From the NCBI GenBank assembly GCA_934394815.1, contig CAKRRD010000034.1, forward strand, positions 1 to 36,226: a stretch of DNA of 36,226 nucleotides. The letters run 5' to 3'. Of the stretch, positions 17,611 to 25,215 are shown piece by piece. The notes beneath the pieces were generated by a model that was given only the letters and a program-made list of their open reading frames with translations, made no database searches and had not been told where the DNA came from. Every line of letters begins with the position of its first letter. Within the stretch, counting starts at the first letter, position 1. This DNA is from an uncultured Acetatifactor sp. Lineage in GTDB: Bacteria > Bacillota > Clostridia > Lachnospirales > Lachnospiraceae. Position numbers and translations under genes: made by a program.

Positions 17611-18365
17611 AAATATTAGCTTTGGACAGCTCCGGACTGGTGGCCAGTGCCGCCGTTGTGGAGGATGATGTCCTGATCGCGGAATATACCACGGATTATA
17701 AGAAAACACATTCCCAGACCTTATTACCCATGCTGGATGAGATCCGGCAGATGATCGATCTGGATCTTCATACCATCGATGCCATTGCCATTTCCGCAGG
17801 CCCCGGCTCCTTTACCGGACTACGGATCGGAGCGGCGACGGCAAAGGGACTGGGACTGGCACTGAATCTTCCGCTGGTGGAGGTACCGACGCTGGAAGGA
17901 CTTGCCTTCAATCTCTGGGGAACGGACAAGCTAGTATGTCCCATCATGGATGCCAGAAGGAATCAGGTATATACCGGAATCTATGAGTTCTGCAAAACAG
18001 AGAACGCAGAGAAGGACAGCAGCGAACAGCAGCTTGTGATGCACAGTGTAAAAGAACAGTGTGCCATTGCCGTGGACGAACTGGTGGAGGAACTGAACCG
18101 TCTGGGACGGGAAGTGATCTTCTTAGGAGATGGGGTGCCGGTCTACCGGGAACAAATCTTACAGAAGCTGAAAGTACCCGGCTCCTTTGCTCCGGCGGCC
18201 AATAACAGACAGCGGGCCGCCAGTGTGGCTTCCCTGGGTGCTATCTACTATGCGCAGGGGAAAACGGTGACCGCAGCGGAGCACGAACCCGAATATCTGC
18301 GGAAAAGCCAGGCAGAGCGGGAGCGGGAAGAACAGGAAAAGGCCGCGGAAGAGGCACGGGCATGA
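17607..18365 (+). CDS. tsaB: tRNA t6A biosynthesis protein TsaB
   Basis: An ASKHA-fold scaffold partner of TsaD. The 252-aa protein opens with MKILALDSSGLVASAAVVEDD and has SAGPGSFTGLRIG at 63-75, the family signature. The C-terminus is a charged Glu/Arg/Lys-rich tail (KSQAEREREEQEKAAEEARA) that looks like an unstructured or helical extension. It overlaps tsaE and rimI by 4 nt on each side. Confidence 0.96.
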   Translation: MKILALDSSGLVASAAVVEDDVLIAEYTTDYKKTHSQTLLPMLDEIRQMIDLDLHTIDAIAISAGPGSFTGLRIGAATAKGLGLALNLPLVEVPTLEGLAFNLWGTDKLVCPIMDARRNQVYTGIYEFCKTENAEKDSSEQQLVMHSVKEQCAIAVDELVEELNRLGREVIFLGDGVPVYREQILQKLKVPGSFAPAANNRQRAASVASLGAIYYAQGKTVTAAEHEPEYLRKSQAEREREEQEKAAEEARA

Positions 18366-18799
18366 AGATAGAAGTTCGCCTGTTACAGGACGCGGATATC
18401 GAAGAACTGAGCCGGATCGAGGCTGCATCTTTCAGTATGCCCTGGTCAGCGGAGGATTTCAGAGGACTTCTGGACAGGGATTACTGTCTGTATGTCGTGG
18501 CGGAAGCGGATGGCCGCATCGCAGGCTGTGCCGGACTGACAGACAGCTTCCACGAGGGCAATATCGACAATGTGGTGACGGCCCCGGAATATCGCAATCA
18601 GGGAGTTGGCAGCAGAATGCTGGAAGAACTGCTGCGACTGGGGACAGAGAGAGGCATTACGGCATATACACTGGAAGTCCGGGTGAGTAATGCCCCGGCC
18701 ATCCGCCTGTATGAGAAGTTTGGATTTGTCTCCGAAGGGATACGGCCGAAATTTTATGAACGACCCACGGAGGATGCCATGATCATGTGGCGCCGTTAA
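18362..18799 (+). CDS. rimI: RimI-type N-alpha-acetyltransferase
   Basis: A 145-aa GNAT enzyme of the RimI group, which acetylates protein N-termini, classically ribosomal protein S18. It has the acetyl-CoA loop YRNQGVGSRML (77-87) and the terminal NAPAIRLYEKFGFVSEGIRPKFY motif. The usual position after tsaB supports the name. Here the strand before the CoA loop reads GNIDNVVTAPEYR instead of the more common NIAVHPEYR. The start overlaps the tsaB stop by 4 nt. Confidence 0.9.
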   Translation: MKIEVRLLQDADIEELSRIEAASFSMPWSAEDFRGLLDRDYCLYVVAEADGRIAGCAGLTDSFHEGNIDNVVTAPEYRNQGVGSRMLEELLRLGTERGITAYTLEVRVSNAPAIRLYEKFGFVSEGIRPKFYERPTEDAMIMWRR

Positions 18800-18886
18800 C
18801 AAGTATTACCACCACTTTTCCGACGGATTATCCATTATAATGAAGGATGGAAAAGTAACTGATACAGTCAGAAAGGTGGAAGCAGG

Positions 18887-19126
18887 ATGCGAAAAGAGGA
18901 GAACGGTAAATTAACACAGGTAAGATGCAACGGCTGCGGCAGGGAATTGAAGCTGGAGAAGGAAATCATCCGGGAAGGATATTTTACTGCGGAGCCCCGT
19001 TTTGGATATTTCAGCAGGAAAGACGGCACGAGACATAAGTTTGATCTGTGCGAAGACTGCTATGACAAATGGATCCAGACCTTTACCATTCCGGTGGAAG
19101 AAGTGCCGGAGACAGAATTTTTATAG
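18887..19126 (+). CDS. Small protein with two Cys pairs, probable zinc binder
   Basis: A 79-aa protein not assigned to a named family. Two CxxC pairs, CNGC (14-17) and CEDC (55-58), are about 40 residues apart and would form one zinc site. Between them is an aromatic stretch (GYFTAEPRFGYFSRKDGTRHKFDL). The C-terminus is acidic (PVEEVPETEFL). The fold class would be a zinc ribbon or knuckle. AAAGGTGG precedes the ATG. It lies 87 nt after rimI and 47 nt before rnz. A TATAAT-like hexamer at 18836-18841 sits in the upstream gap but without a convincing -35. A role in nucleic-acid or protein binding is only a guess. Confidence 0.75.
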   Translation: MRKEENGKLTQVRCNGCGRELKLEKEIIREGYFTAEPRFGYFSRKDGTRHKFDLCEDCYDKWIQTFTIPVEEVPETEFL

Positions 19127-19173
19127 GAAGACAGAACAAAAGATGCCGTGAAAGCGGCAGATTGCGAGGAAAG

Positions 19174-20088
19174 ATGTTAGACGTTTGCTTATTGGGAACC
19201 GGAGGAATGATGCCGCTGCCGTACCGGTGGCTGACTTCCCTGATGATGCGCTATAATGGAAAAAGTATTCTGATCGACTGCGGAGAAGGCACCCAGATCG
19301 CCATGCGGGAAAAGGGCTGGAGCCCCAACCCCATTGATATTATCTGTTTTACCCATTTCCATGCGGATCATATCAGCGGTCTTCCGGGAATGCTTCTGAC
19401 CATGGGAAATGCGGAGCGCAAGGAACCTCTGCTTCTGATCGGTCCCAAAGGGCTTACGAAAGTGGTGGCTTCTTTGCGGGTGATCGCACCGGAGCTTCCC
19501 TTTGAAGTAAAATGCATGGAGATCACGGAGAACACCCAGACCTTTTCCTTCGAAGGTTTCCGGCTGGAGGCCTTTAAAGTCAATCACAATGTACTTTGTT
19601 ATGGCTACAGCATGGTAATTGACCGTTCCGGTCGATTCGATAAGGACAGAGCCATAGAGCAGCAGATCCCCATGAAATTCTGGAGCCGCCTGCAAAAGGG
19701 AGAGACACTGGAAGAAGACGGACGGATTTTCACTCCGGATATGGTGCTGGGAGCGGAGCGCAAGGGCCTGAAGGTAACCTACAGCACCGATACCCGCCCC
19801 ACTGAAAGCATCCGGCAGAATGCACAGGGAGCAGATCTGCTGATCCTGGAAGGAATGTACGGCGAGCCGGACAAGCAGTCGAAGGCCAGAGAACATAAGC
19901 ATATGACCATGTATGAGGCTGCGAAGATCGCCAGAGAGGTGGGAGCACCGAAGCTCTGGCTGACGCATTACAGCCCCTCCATGACGAGACCGGAGGAATT
20001 TATGGAAGATGTCCGGAAAATTTTCCCGGCAGCTTATGCGGCGAAGGACGGCTGGACCATGGAATTGAACTTTGATGAAGGAGAGTAG
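19174..20088 (+). CDS. rnz: Ribonuclease Z
   Basis: A metallo-beta-lactamase-fold tRNA 3' endonuclease. The 304-aa product has the start LDVCLLGTGGMMPLPYR, metal motif THFHADH (60-66), the exosite-like middle region, YSTDTRP and EHKHMTMYEAAKIAREVG with the late LTHYSP histidine. Length is normal for the short form. Both serine tRNAs at the end of this window lack encoded CCA, so RNase Z plus CCA addition would be needed for them. The ATG at 19174 follows GAGGAAAG; a longer frame from 19069 would run into the preceding gene. The next gene starts 6 nt after its stop. Confidence 0.93.
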   Translation: MLDVCLLGTGGMMPLPYRWLTSLMMRYNGKSILIDCGEGTQIAMREKGWSPNPIDIICFTHFHADHISGLPGMLLTMGNAERKEPLLLIGPKGLTKVVASLRVIAPELPFEVKCMEITENTQTFSFEGFRLEAFKVNHNVLCYGYSMVIDRSGRFDKDRAIEQQIPMKFWSRLQKGETLEEDGRIFTPDMVLGAERKGLKVTYSTDTRPTESIRQNAQGADLLILEGMYGEPDKQSKAREHKHMTMYEAAKIAREVGAPKLWLTHYSPSMTRPEEFMEDVRKIFPAAYAAKDGWTMELNFDEGE

Positions 20089-20094
20089 GAAAAT

Positions 20095-20700
20095 ATGAAG
20101 AAAAACAACACGTCCATGACGAAAATTACGATTTTCCTGATCTTTCTCATTGTTCTTGTGGTGGGATATTATTCATACCTGTCGGGAAAAAACAGGACGG
20201 AGCAGCAGGAGGCAGTCATGTCGGAGGTGGACACAGCCCTTGCCAGAGACCTGAACAATAATTATCCCGCAACTCCCAAGGAAGTGATCAAATACTACAA
20301 TGATCTGATCAGGTGCTTCTACAATGAAGACTGTACCAATGAGGAACTTCAGGAACTGGGAAGAAAGTCCCTGCAGCTGTTCGACGAGGAACTGCAGGAG
20401 AACAATGAAGAAGACACCTATCTGATCCGCTTACAGGGAGAAGTTAAGAATTATAAGGACAACAAGAGAAAAATAACAAGCGTTTCTCTTGCAAACAGCA
20501 CCAACGTGGATTATTATACGGCCGATGGATATTCTTTCGCCCGGATCTCCTGCGGTTACGGCATGACGGAGAACGGCAAAAAAACCTCCACCATGCTGGT
20601 ATATTTGCTGCGCAGGGATGAGAACCGCAAGTGGAAGATTTATGGCTGGGAGACCGCGGACAAACTGAACGACAGTCTGGAACAGTCGGAGAATAATTAA
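20095..20700 (+). CDS. Signal-anchored protein of unknown function (DUF6715-like)
   Basis: A 201-aa protein with a short basic start, one membrane helix (about 10-27, [19 protein letters not shown]) and an extracytoplasmic domain of about 165 residues. The domain begins [36 protein letters not shown], which resembles proteins labelled DUF6715 in Lachnospiraceae; that label is from memory and unverified. A NTF2-like or lipoprotein-like small alpha/beta fold is possible. It sits between rnz and tsaD, 6 nt from rnz and 19 nt from tsaD, so it is almost certainly cotranscribed. GGAGAGTAGG before the ATG at 20095 is a good ribosome site. Confidence 0.75.
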   Translation: MKKNNTSMTKITIFLIFLIVLVVGYYSYLSGKNRTEQQEAVMSEVDTALARDLNNNYPATPKEVIKYYNDLIRCFYNEDCTNEELQELGRKSLQLFDEELQENNEEDTYLIRLQGEVKNYKDNKRKITSVSLANSTNVDYYTADGYSFARISCGYGMTENGKKTSTMLVYLLRRDENRKWKIYGWETADKLNDSLEQSENN

Positions 20701-20719
20701 AGGTAAAGCAGGCAGAAAA

Positions 20720-21757
20720 ATGGCAGAGACAGAAAAACAAAAAGATATTTATATTCTGGGAATCGAGAGTTCCTGTGATGAGACGGCGGCTTCCGTCGTG
20801 AAAAACGGCAGAGAAGTACTTTCCAACGTCATTTCCTCACAGATCGCGTTACATACTTTATATGGCGGCGTGGTGCCGGAAATTGCATCCCGCAAGCATA
20901 TCGAGAAGATCAATCAGGTCATCGAACAGGCACTGGCAGATGCCCATGTGACACTGGAAGATATTACCGCCATTGCGGTGACTTACGGTCCCGGGCTGGT
21001 GGGAGCACTTCTGGTGGGAGTATCCGAGGCCAAGGCCATCAGCTTTGCCACCGGTATTCCTCTGGTAGGAGTACACCATATCGAAGGACATATCAGTGCA
21101 AACTTTATAGAGAATAAAGAACTGGAACCGCCTTTTATCTGTCTGGTGGCTTCCGGCGGACATTCTCATCTGGTGGTGGTCAAGGATTACGGAGAGTATG
21201 AGATCATCGGCCGGACCAGAGACGATGCGGCAGGAGAAGCTTTTGATAAAGTGGCTCGTGCCATCGGACTGGGATATCCCGGCGGACCCAAGATCGATAG
21301 AGTGTCGAAGGAGGGTAATCCCGATGCTATCCATTTTCCCAGAGCTGCCGTGGCGGAAAATGAGTATGATTTCAGCTTCAGCGGACTGAAATCCGCCGTG
21401 CTGAACTATCTGAACGGATGTCAGATGAAGGGAGAGGAGATTTGTCAGGCGGATGTGGCGGCTTCCTTCCAGAAAGCGGTCGTAGATGTTCTGGTGAGCC
21501 ATTCCCTGCATGCGGTAAAAGCCTACGGACTGAATAAATTCGCCATTGCCGGCGGCGTGGCATCCAATTCTTCCCTGCGGGCGGCATTTGAGGAAGAGTG
21601 CGGGAAACGGAGCATAGCATTTTACCATCCCTCCCCTATTTTCTGTACGGATAATGCAGCTATGATCGGTGTGGCGGGATATTACGAGTATATCAAGGGC
21701 GTTCGCAGCGGTTATGACCTGAATGCGGTACCGAATTTGAAACTGGGAGAACGGTAA
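20720..21757 (+). CDS. tsaD: tRNA N6-adenosine threonylcarbamoyltransferase TsaD
   Basis: The catalytic Kae1/Gcp subunit of the t6A complex. The 345-aa protein has [14 protein letters not shown] (14-27), the metal-binding HIEGH (120-124), [13 protein letters not shown] (88-100), the ASGGHSHLV segment and the C-terminal [15 protein letters not shown] and [15 protein letters not shown] motifs. All key residues are present. Upstream spacing is 19 nt; the ribosome site is weak (GCAGGCAG). With tsaE and tsaB it completes this part of the pathway; TsaC/Sua5 is not in the window. Confidence 0.97.
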   Translation: MAETEKQKDIYILGIESSCDETAASVVKNGREVLSNVISSQIALHTLYGGVVPEIASRKHIEKINQVIEQALADAHVTLEDITAIAVTYGPGLVGALLVGVSEAKAISFATGIPLVGVHHIEGHISANFIENKELEPPFICLVASGGHSHLVVVKDYGEYEIIGRTRDDAAGEAFDKVARAIGLGYPGGPKIDRVSKEGNPDAIHFPRAAVAENEYDFSFSGLKSAVLNYLNGCQMKGEEICQADVAASFQKAVVDVLVSHSLHAVKAYGLNKFAIAGGVASNSSLRAAFEEECGKRSIAFYHPSPIFCTDNAAMIGVAGYYEYIKGVRSGYDLNAVPNLKLGER

Positions 21758-21797
21758 GAATCGAAAATAAAAGATTTCAAGGAAAGATAGACGGAAT

Positions 21798-22634
21798 ATG
21801 ATAGACAGAGTAGCAAAGGACAGAAATCTGACAGAAGATTATCTCATGAAAAAAACAGAAAATGGGGAAGAAATCGACCAGGAGACCCGGGAAAACGGTG
21901 GAAAACCAAGATGTACCGCCGTTATTCTGGCGGCGGGCAGTGGAAGCCGCATGCAGTCTGCAGTGGCGAAGCAGTTCCTTCCGCTGAAGGGAAAGCCTCT
22001 GATCTGGTATGCTTTGCATGCTGTGGAGGAATCCCGGATCATTGATGACTGTATTCTGGTAACGGCAGAACAGGATATTCCCTATGTCCGGGAAGAAATC
22101 GTGCAGAAATACCACTTTACCAAGGTCAATATTATTACCTCCGGGGGAGAGGAGCGGTATCTGTCCGTGGGAAGAGCCCTGCAGCTGATCGCTGATGGAC
22201 GACTGAAGGTGCCCAACAAACGCGGGTACATCTTCATCCATGACGGCGCCAGACCTTTTCTGACGGAGAAGATTCTGGAAGATACTTATGCGGCGGCGGT
22301 ACAATATCAGGCCTGTGTGGCTGCGGTGCGGAGCAAGGATACGGTGAAAATCAGCGACGGAGAGGGATTTGCCCTGTCTACACCGGATCGCAGGAACGTT
22401 TGGAATATCCAGACACCGCAGGTGTTCGAGACCAGCCTGATCCTGCAGGCCTATGAGAGACTGCGCAGCCGCCTGCCGAAGATGCAGGAACAGGGCATAC
22501 AGGTGACGGACGATGCCAGTGTGGTGGAACTGTTTACCGAGACAAGAGTGAAGCTGGTGGAAGCTTCCTATCAGAATATCAAGATCACGACACCGGAAGA
22601 TATGAAAACAGCCGAGACATTTCTGGAGGATTAA
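21798..22634 (+). CDS. ispD: 2-C-methyl-D-erythritol 4-phosphate cytidylyltransferase
   Basis: IspD joins MEP and CTP in the non-mevalonate isoprenoid pathway. The 278-aa protein has the nucleotidyltransferase motif VILAAGSGSRMQSAVAKQF, HDGARPF, the RSKDTVKISD segment and a C-terminal ITTPEDMKTAETFL. The enzyme core begins near residue 40. The first 39 residues are charged and unlike the family, where VILAAG usually lies within a few residues of the start. ATG 21798 has AGGAAAG 11 nt upstream; ATG 21846 lacks a site. It is the last gene of the cluster before a terminator. Confidence 0.93.
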   Translation: MIDRVAKDRNLTEDYLMKKTENGEEIDQETRENGGKPRCTAVILAAGSGSRMQSAVAKQFLPLKGKPLIWYALHAVEESRIIDDCILVTAEQDIPYVREEIVQKYHFTKVNIITSGGEERYLSVGRALQLIADGRLKVPNKRGYIFIHDGARPFLTEKILEDTYAAAVQYQACVAAVRSKDTVKISDGEGFALSTPDRRNVWNIQTPQVFETSLILQAYERLRSRLPKMQEQGIQVTDDASVVELFTETRVKLVEASYQNIKITTPEDMKTAETFLED

Positions 22635-22639
22635 TTCCT

Positions 22640-22665
22640 CCGGGAATTGTCCCGGCGTATTTTTT
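22640..22665 (+). terminator. Terminator after ispD
   Basis: A 6-bp GC stem CCGGGA / TCCCGG with an ATTG loop (22640-22655), followed by a T run at 22660-22665. It separates ispD from the convergent AraC gene. Confidence 0.7.
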
Positions 22666-22671
22666 GCCTTT

Positions 22672-24918
22672 TTATTTTTCCCGCATGGCACTGGGGGTTA
22701 CCCCATACACCTTCTTAAAAGCACGTCGAAAAGTATTGGAATTATTATATCCCACAGCAATATAGAGCTCGTTCAGACTGATATCTGTCTCCTTGATCAG
22801 TCTTGCTGCCTCCGTCATACGGATATTCTCCAGATAGGTGGAGAAGTTTACACCGGTCTTTTCCTTGAACATATGGGAGAAATAACTCTCCGAGATCTGG
22901 AATTCATCCGAGATCTTGTTAAGACCGAGGGAAGGATCCTTATAATTTTCCTGAATGTATTTTTCTATGGTGACGGATAAGGTGTTGTCATCCTCTTTGT
23001 TACCGAAGAGATTACACAGGGACAAGGCCAGATCCTCGCACAATTTGAAAGTCAGATGCTCGTTGAAACGCTCGTCCAGTACCTTTACCGCTTCGGGATC
23101 CGCGTCCTGAGGCAGTGCAAATCTTGCTTTCAGCAGAGTATTACGGATATCTGACAGCAGATATTTCAACAGATTGACCGGCAGGGAACGTTCCTCGATG
23201 TTCTCCTGATGGATCAGGTTGAAGAGCTCCAATACCTGTGGTGTATTGCCTGTGGAGATGAAATGGATCAGCTTCGTGGAGATCTCCGGCGGGTAATAGA
23301 ACACATTGGAATCCTTCTTGATGAATTCGTAGGGGAAGAAAATGTAGTTCTTCGTCGTATAACTTACGGCCTCGGAAGCCTGCTGGTAGCATTCCCATAC
23401 ATTCATCAGGGAGTCCGTGTTGCGTCCGATACCGGCGAACAGCCAGATATCGTAAGTGTCCAGCAGATAATCGTGGAGACGCAGGATACAGTTGCTGATC
23501 TTCAGGATCAGATCCTTTTCCTCTTCCTCTGAGCAATGAAGCAGCGCGGAATATGTCCGGTCCGAAGGACTGAAATAGAACAGCGGGGTACCGAAGAAGT
23601 TCTCCAGGGCCGTCTCGATGATTTTTTCCAGTTCTTCCACGGATTCTACGCCTCCGGGAAGGGCGGTGTCCGTATTGTCTCCGAAATTATTATAGTAGAC
23701 GATGTATAACACATTATAATAAGAAGAATCTGCAATTCCCAGGTAGTTTTCCATATAGGATACTTCGTCTTCGGAAGTGGCGGTACCGGATAATAATTGT
23801 CTCACATAAGAGGTACAGATGATGGGGCGCTGGCTGTCCACCACTTCCTGCAGGTTCTTCTGTACTTCCACGGCCGTCTGCAATTCCTGTCCCAGCTCAA
23901 TGATAGGACGGACATTGCGGCGGGAGAAATAATAGGCCAGAGAACCACCGGTCAAAAGTGCCAGCAGGGCAAGGAAGATGAAAAACAGCTGTGTTCCGCC
24001 CAGGCCTGCGGCAGCCCGGTAGGAAGGAAAACTGAAATAGTAAGAATAACCGGTGTTATCTGACGTATATTTCCCGATGGTCAGCTGCTGCCCCCCCAAA
24101 GTAATGTCGGCATAGCCCTTATTGAAATCCATGGCCATCAGTTCTTCCGGGGAAAATTCCTCCGAAGGATTGATGGAGAGCACGACAGAGCCGTCTTCCG
24201 CGACGGAAAACAGGAAATTCTTGCTGTCCATCTCCACGCAGTCGAACAGATCCGCCATTTTGTCCTGCTCGAAGATGAAGCAGACCCTGGCGTGGGCATC
24301 CATATAATAGAGATCATCCAGATCAATGACATACATATAGTACTTTTCACTGTAATTCGGCATGAATACATCCATGGGAAGGAAACGGTTCGTGTATTCC
24401 GGCTCCGTCATGTAGGAGTACCACAGGTCATTTACGGAAGCGGGATACTTCTGGATCCAGTTGTAGAACCGTTTGGCGGATATAAAATAAGTAGGATTCA
24501 GTACATAATCCGTCTCCGGAAAGTAGATAAAGGACTCTTTTAACGGAAGAAGAGCTTCCGCATACACATTTGTGGCCAGAGAGTTCTGTAATTCGTTACC
24601 CATATCGGTAAAAGGATAGAAGGTATTCTGGTAATTCATGACCTTCCGGAAGGTGTCGTTCTGCAGAAGCTGTCTGCAATAGACTTCCATGACGTTCAGA
24701 TCGCTTTCAAACAGCTCCGCATTGCTGACCAAGGTAGTTTCGTTCTGCTGATCGTAAGAATCACGGGCGTTATTTATTGTAGAACGGTATAAAAAGATGA
24801 ACAAAACCAGAATGATCAGCAGAAAAATACTGTAAGAGGTTACCATTTTCAGCATCAGAGTACTGTTATGGCTTGTATAATTTGTATCATTCTGGGCTTC
24901 TTTTTTATTGAAAATCAT
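22672..24918 (-). CDS. Membrane-bound sensor regulator of the AraC family
   Basis: A 748-aa one-component regulator. A membrane helix at about 24-45, an extracytoplasmic sensing region of about 260 residues and a second helix at about 309-330 precede a cytoplasmic linker and middle region. The C-terminal AraC DNA-binding domain (about 650-746) has both helix-turn-helix units (SLGLNKISDEFQISESYFSHMFKEKTG and ISLNELYIAVGYNNSNTFRRAFKKVYG). This is the layout of YesS-like regulators that sit beside CUT1 sugar transporters. It is divergent from the transporter operon, so it probably activates that operon on sensing an external oligosaccharide or the loaded binding protein. GGGAG precedes the ATG at 24918. 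Confidence 0.92.
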   Translation of the reverse strand: MIFNKKEAQNDTNYTSHNSTLMLKMVTSYSIFLLIILVLFIFLYRSTINNARDSYDQQNETTLVSNAELFESDLNVMEVYCRQLLQNDTFRKVMNYQNTFYPFTDMGNELQNSLATNVYAEALLPLKESFIYFPETDYVLNPTYFISAKRFYNWIQKYPASVNDLWYSYMTEPEYTNRFLPMDVFMPNYSEKYYMYVIDLDDLYYMDAHARVCFIFEQDKMADLFDCVEMDSKNFLFSVAEDGSVVLSINPSEEFSPEELMAMDFNKGYADITLGGQQLTIGKYTSDNTGYSYYFSFPSYRAAAGLGGTQLFFIFLALLALLTGGSLAYYFSRRNVRPIIELGQELQTAVEVQKNLQEVVDSQRPIICTSYVRQLLSGTATSEDEVSYMENYLGIADSSYYNVLYIVYYNNFGDNTDTALPGGVESVEELEKIIETALENFFGTPLFYFSPSDRTYSALLHCSEEEEKDLILKISNCILRLHDYLLDTYDIWLFAGIGRNTDSLMNVWECYQQASEAVSYTTKNYIFFPYEFIKKDSNVFYYPPEISTKLIHFISTGNTPQVLELFNLIHQENIEERSLPVNLLKYLLSDIRNTLLKARFALPQDADPEAVKVLDERFNEHLTFKLCEDLALSLCNLFGNKEDDNTLSVTIEKYIQENYKDPSLGLNKISDEFQISESYFSHMFKEKTGVNFSTYLENIRMTEAARLIKETDISLNELYIAVGYNNSNTFRRAFKKVYGVTPSAMREK

Positions 24919-24975
24919 ATATGATCACTCCCGGGCCTCAATTTTTTTAGATAATATACCGGATAAACCATGTCT

Positions 24976-25004
24976 ATTGTATCAGTTACTTACAAAGGAA
25001 GCAA
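24976..25004 (-). promoter_or_regulatory. Promoter of the membrane AraC regulator
   Basis: On the minus strand, TTGCTT (25004-24999) and TACAAT (24981-24976) are 17 nt apart. Confidence 0.55.
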
Positions 25005-25067
25005 GATGTAACCCCTTTCAAATTCAAAAATATCAAATGTAAGTACTTTCAAAAGATGCAGTAAAAT
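24987..25067. promoter_or_regulatory. Possible AraC operator half-sites and transporter promoter
   Basis: TACTTACA at 24987-24994 and its exact complement TGTAAGTA at 25038-25045 form widely spaced inverted half-sites. The first lies in the spacer of the regulator promoter. The second lies where the -35 would be for a TAAAAT (25062-25067) facing the transporter genes, which otherwise lacks a -35. This is the geometry expected of an activator-dependent promoter plus autoregulation. It is inferred from pattern only. Confidence 0.35.
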
Positions 25068-25096
25068 CAAGGGTTTGCGGAATCGGCTGTCAAAAT

Positions 25097-25112
25097 TTGC
25101 ACGCGAACGCAA
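25097..25112. promoter_or_regulatory. Operator-like dyad in the transporter leader
   Basis: A 16-bp dyad of form TTGC-N3-CG-N3-GCAA. The central CG and outer symmetry recall LacI-family operators. It lies downstream of the possible -10 and about 100 nt before the binding-protein ATG. No LacI gene is in the window. Confidence 0.3.
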
Positions 25113-25215
25113 AAATTGTAACTTGTTTTTCCGGGCGGCGGATGGTAAGGTGAGGACAAGTCAAGGGAATGACCCCATGACAAATCATGATTCCAAATTT
25201 TTAGGGAGGAAAGAA

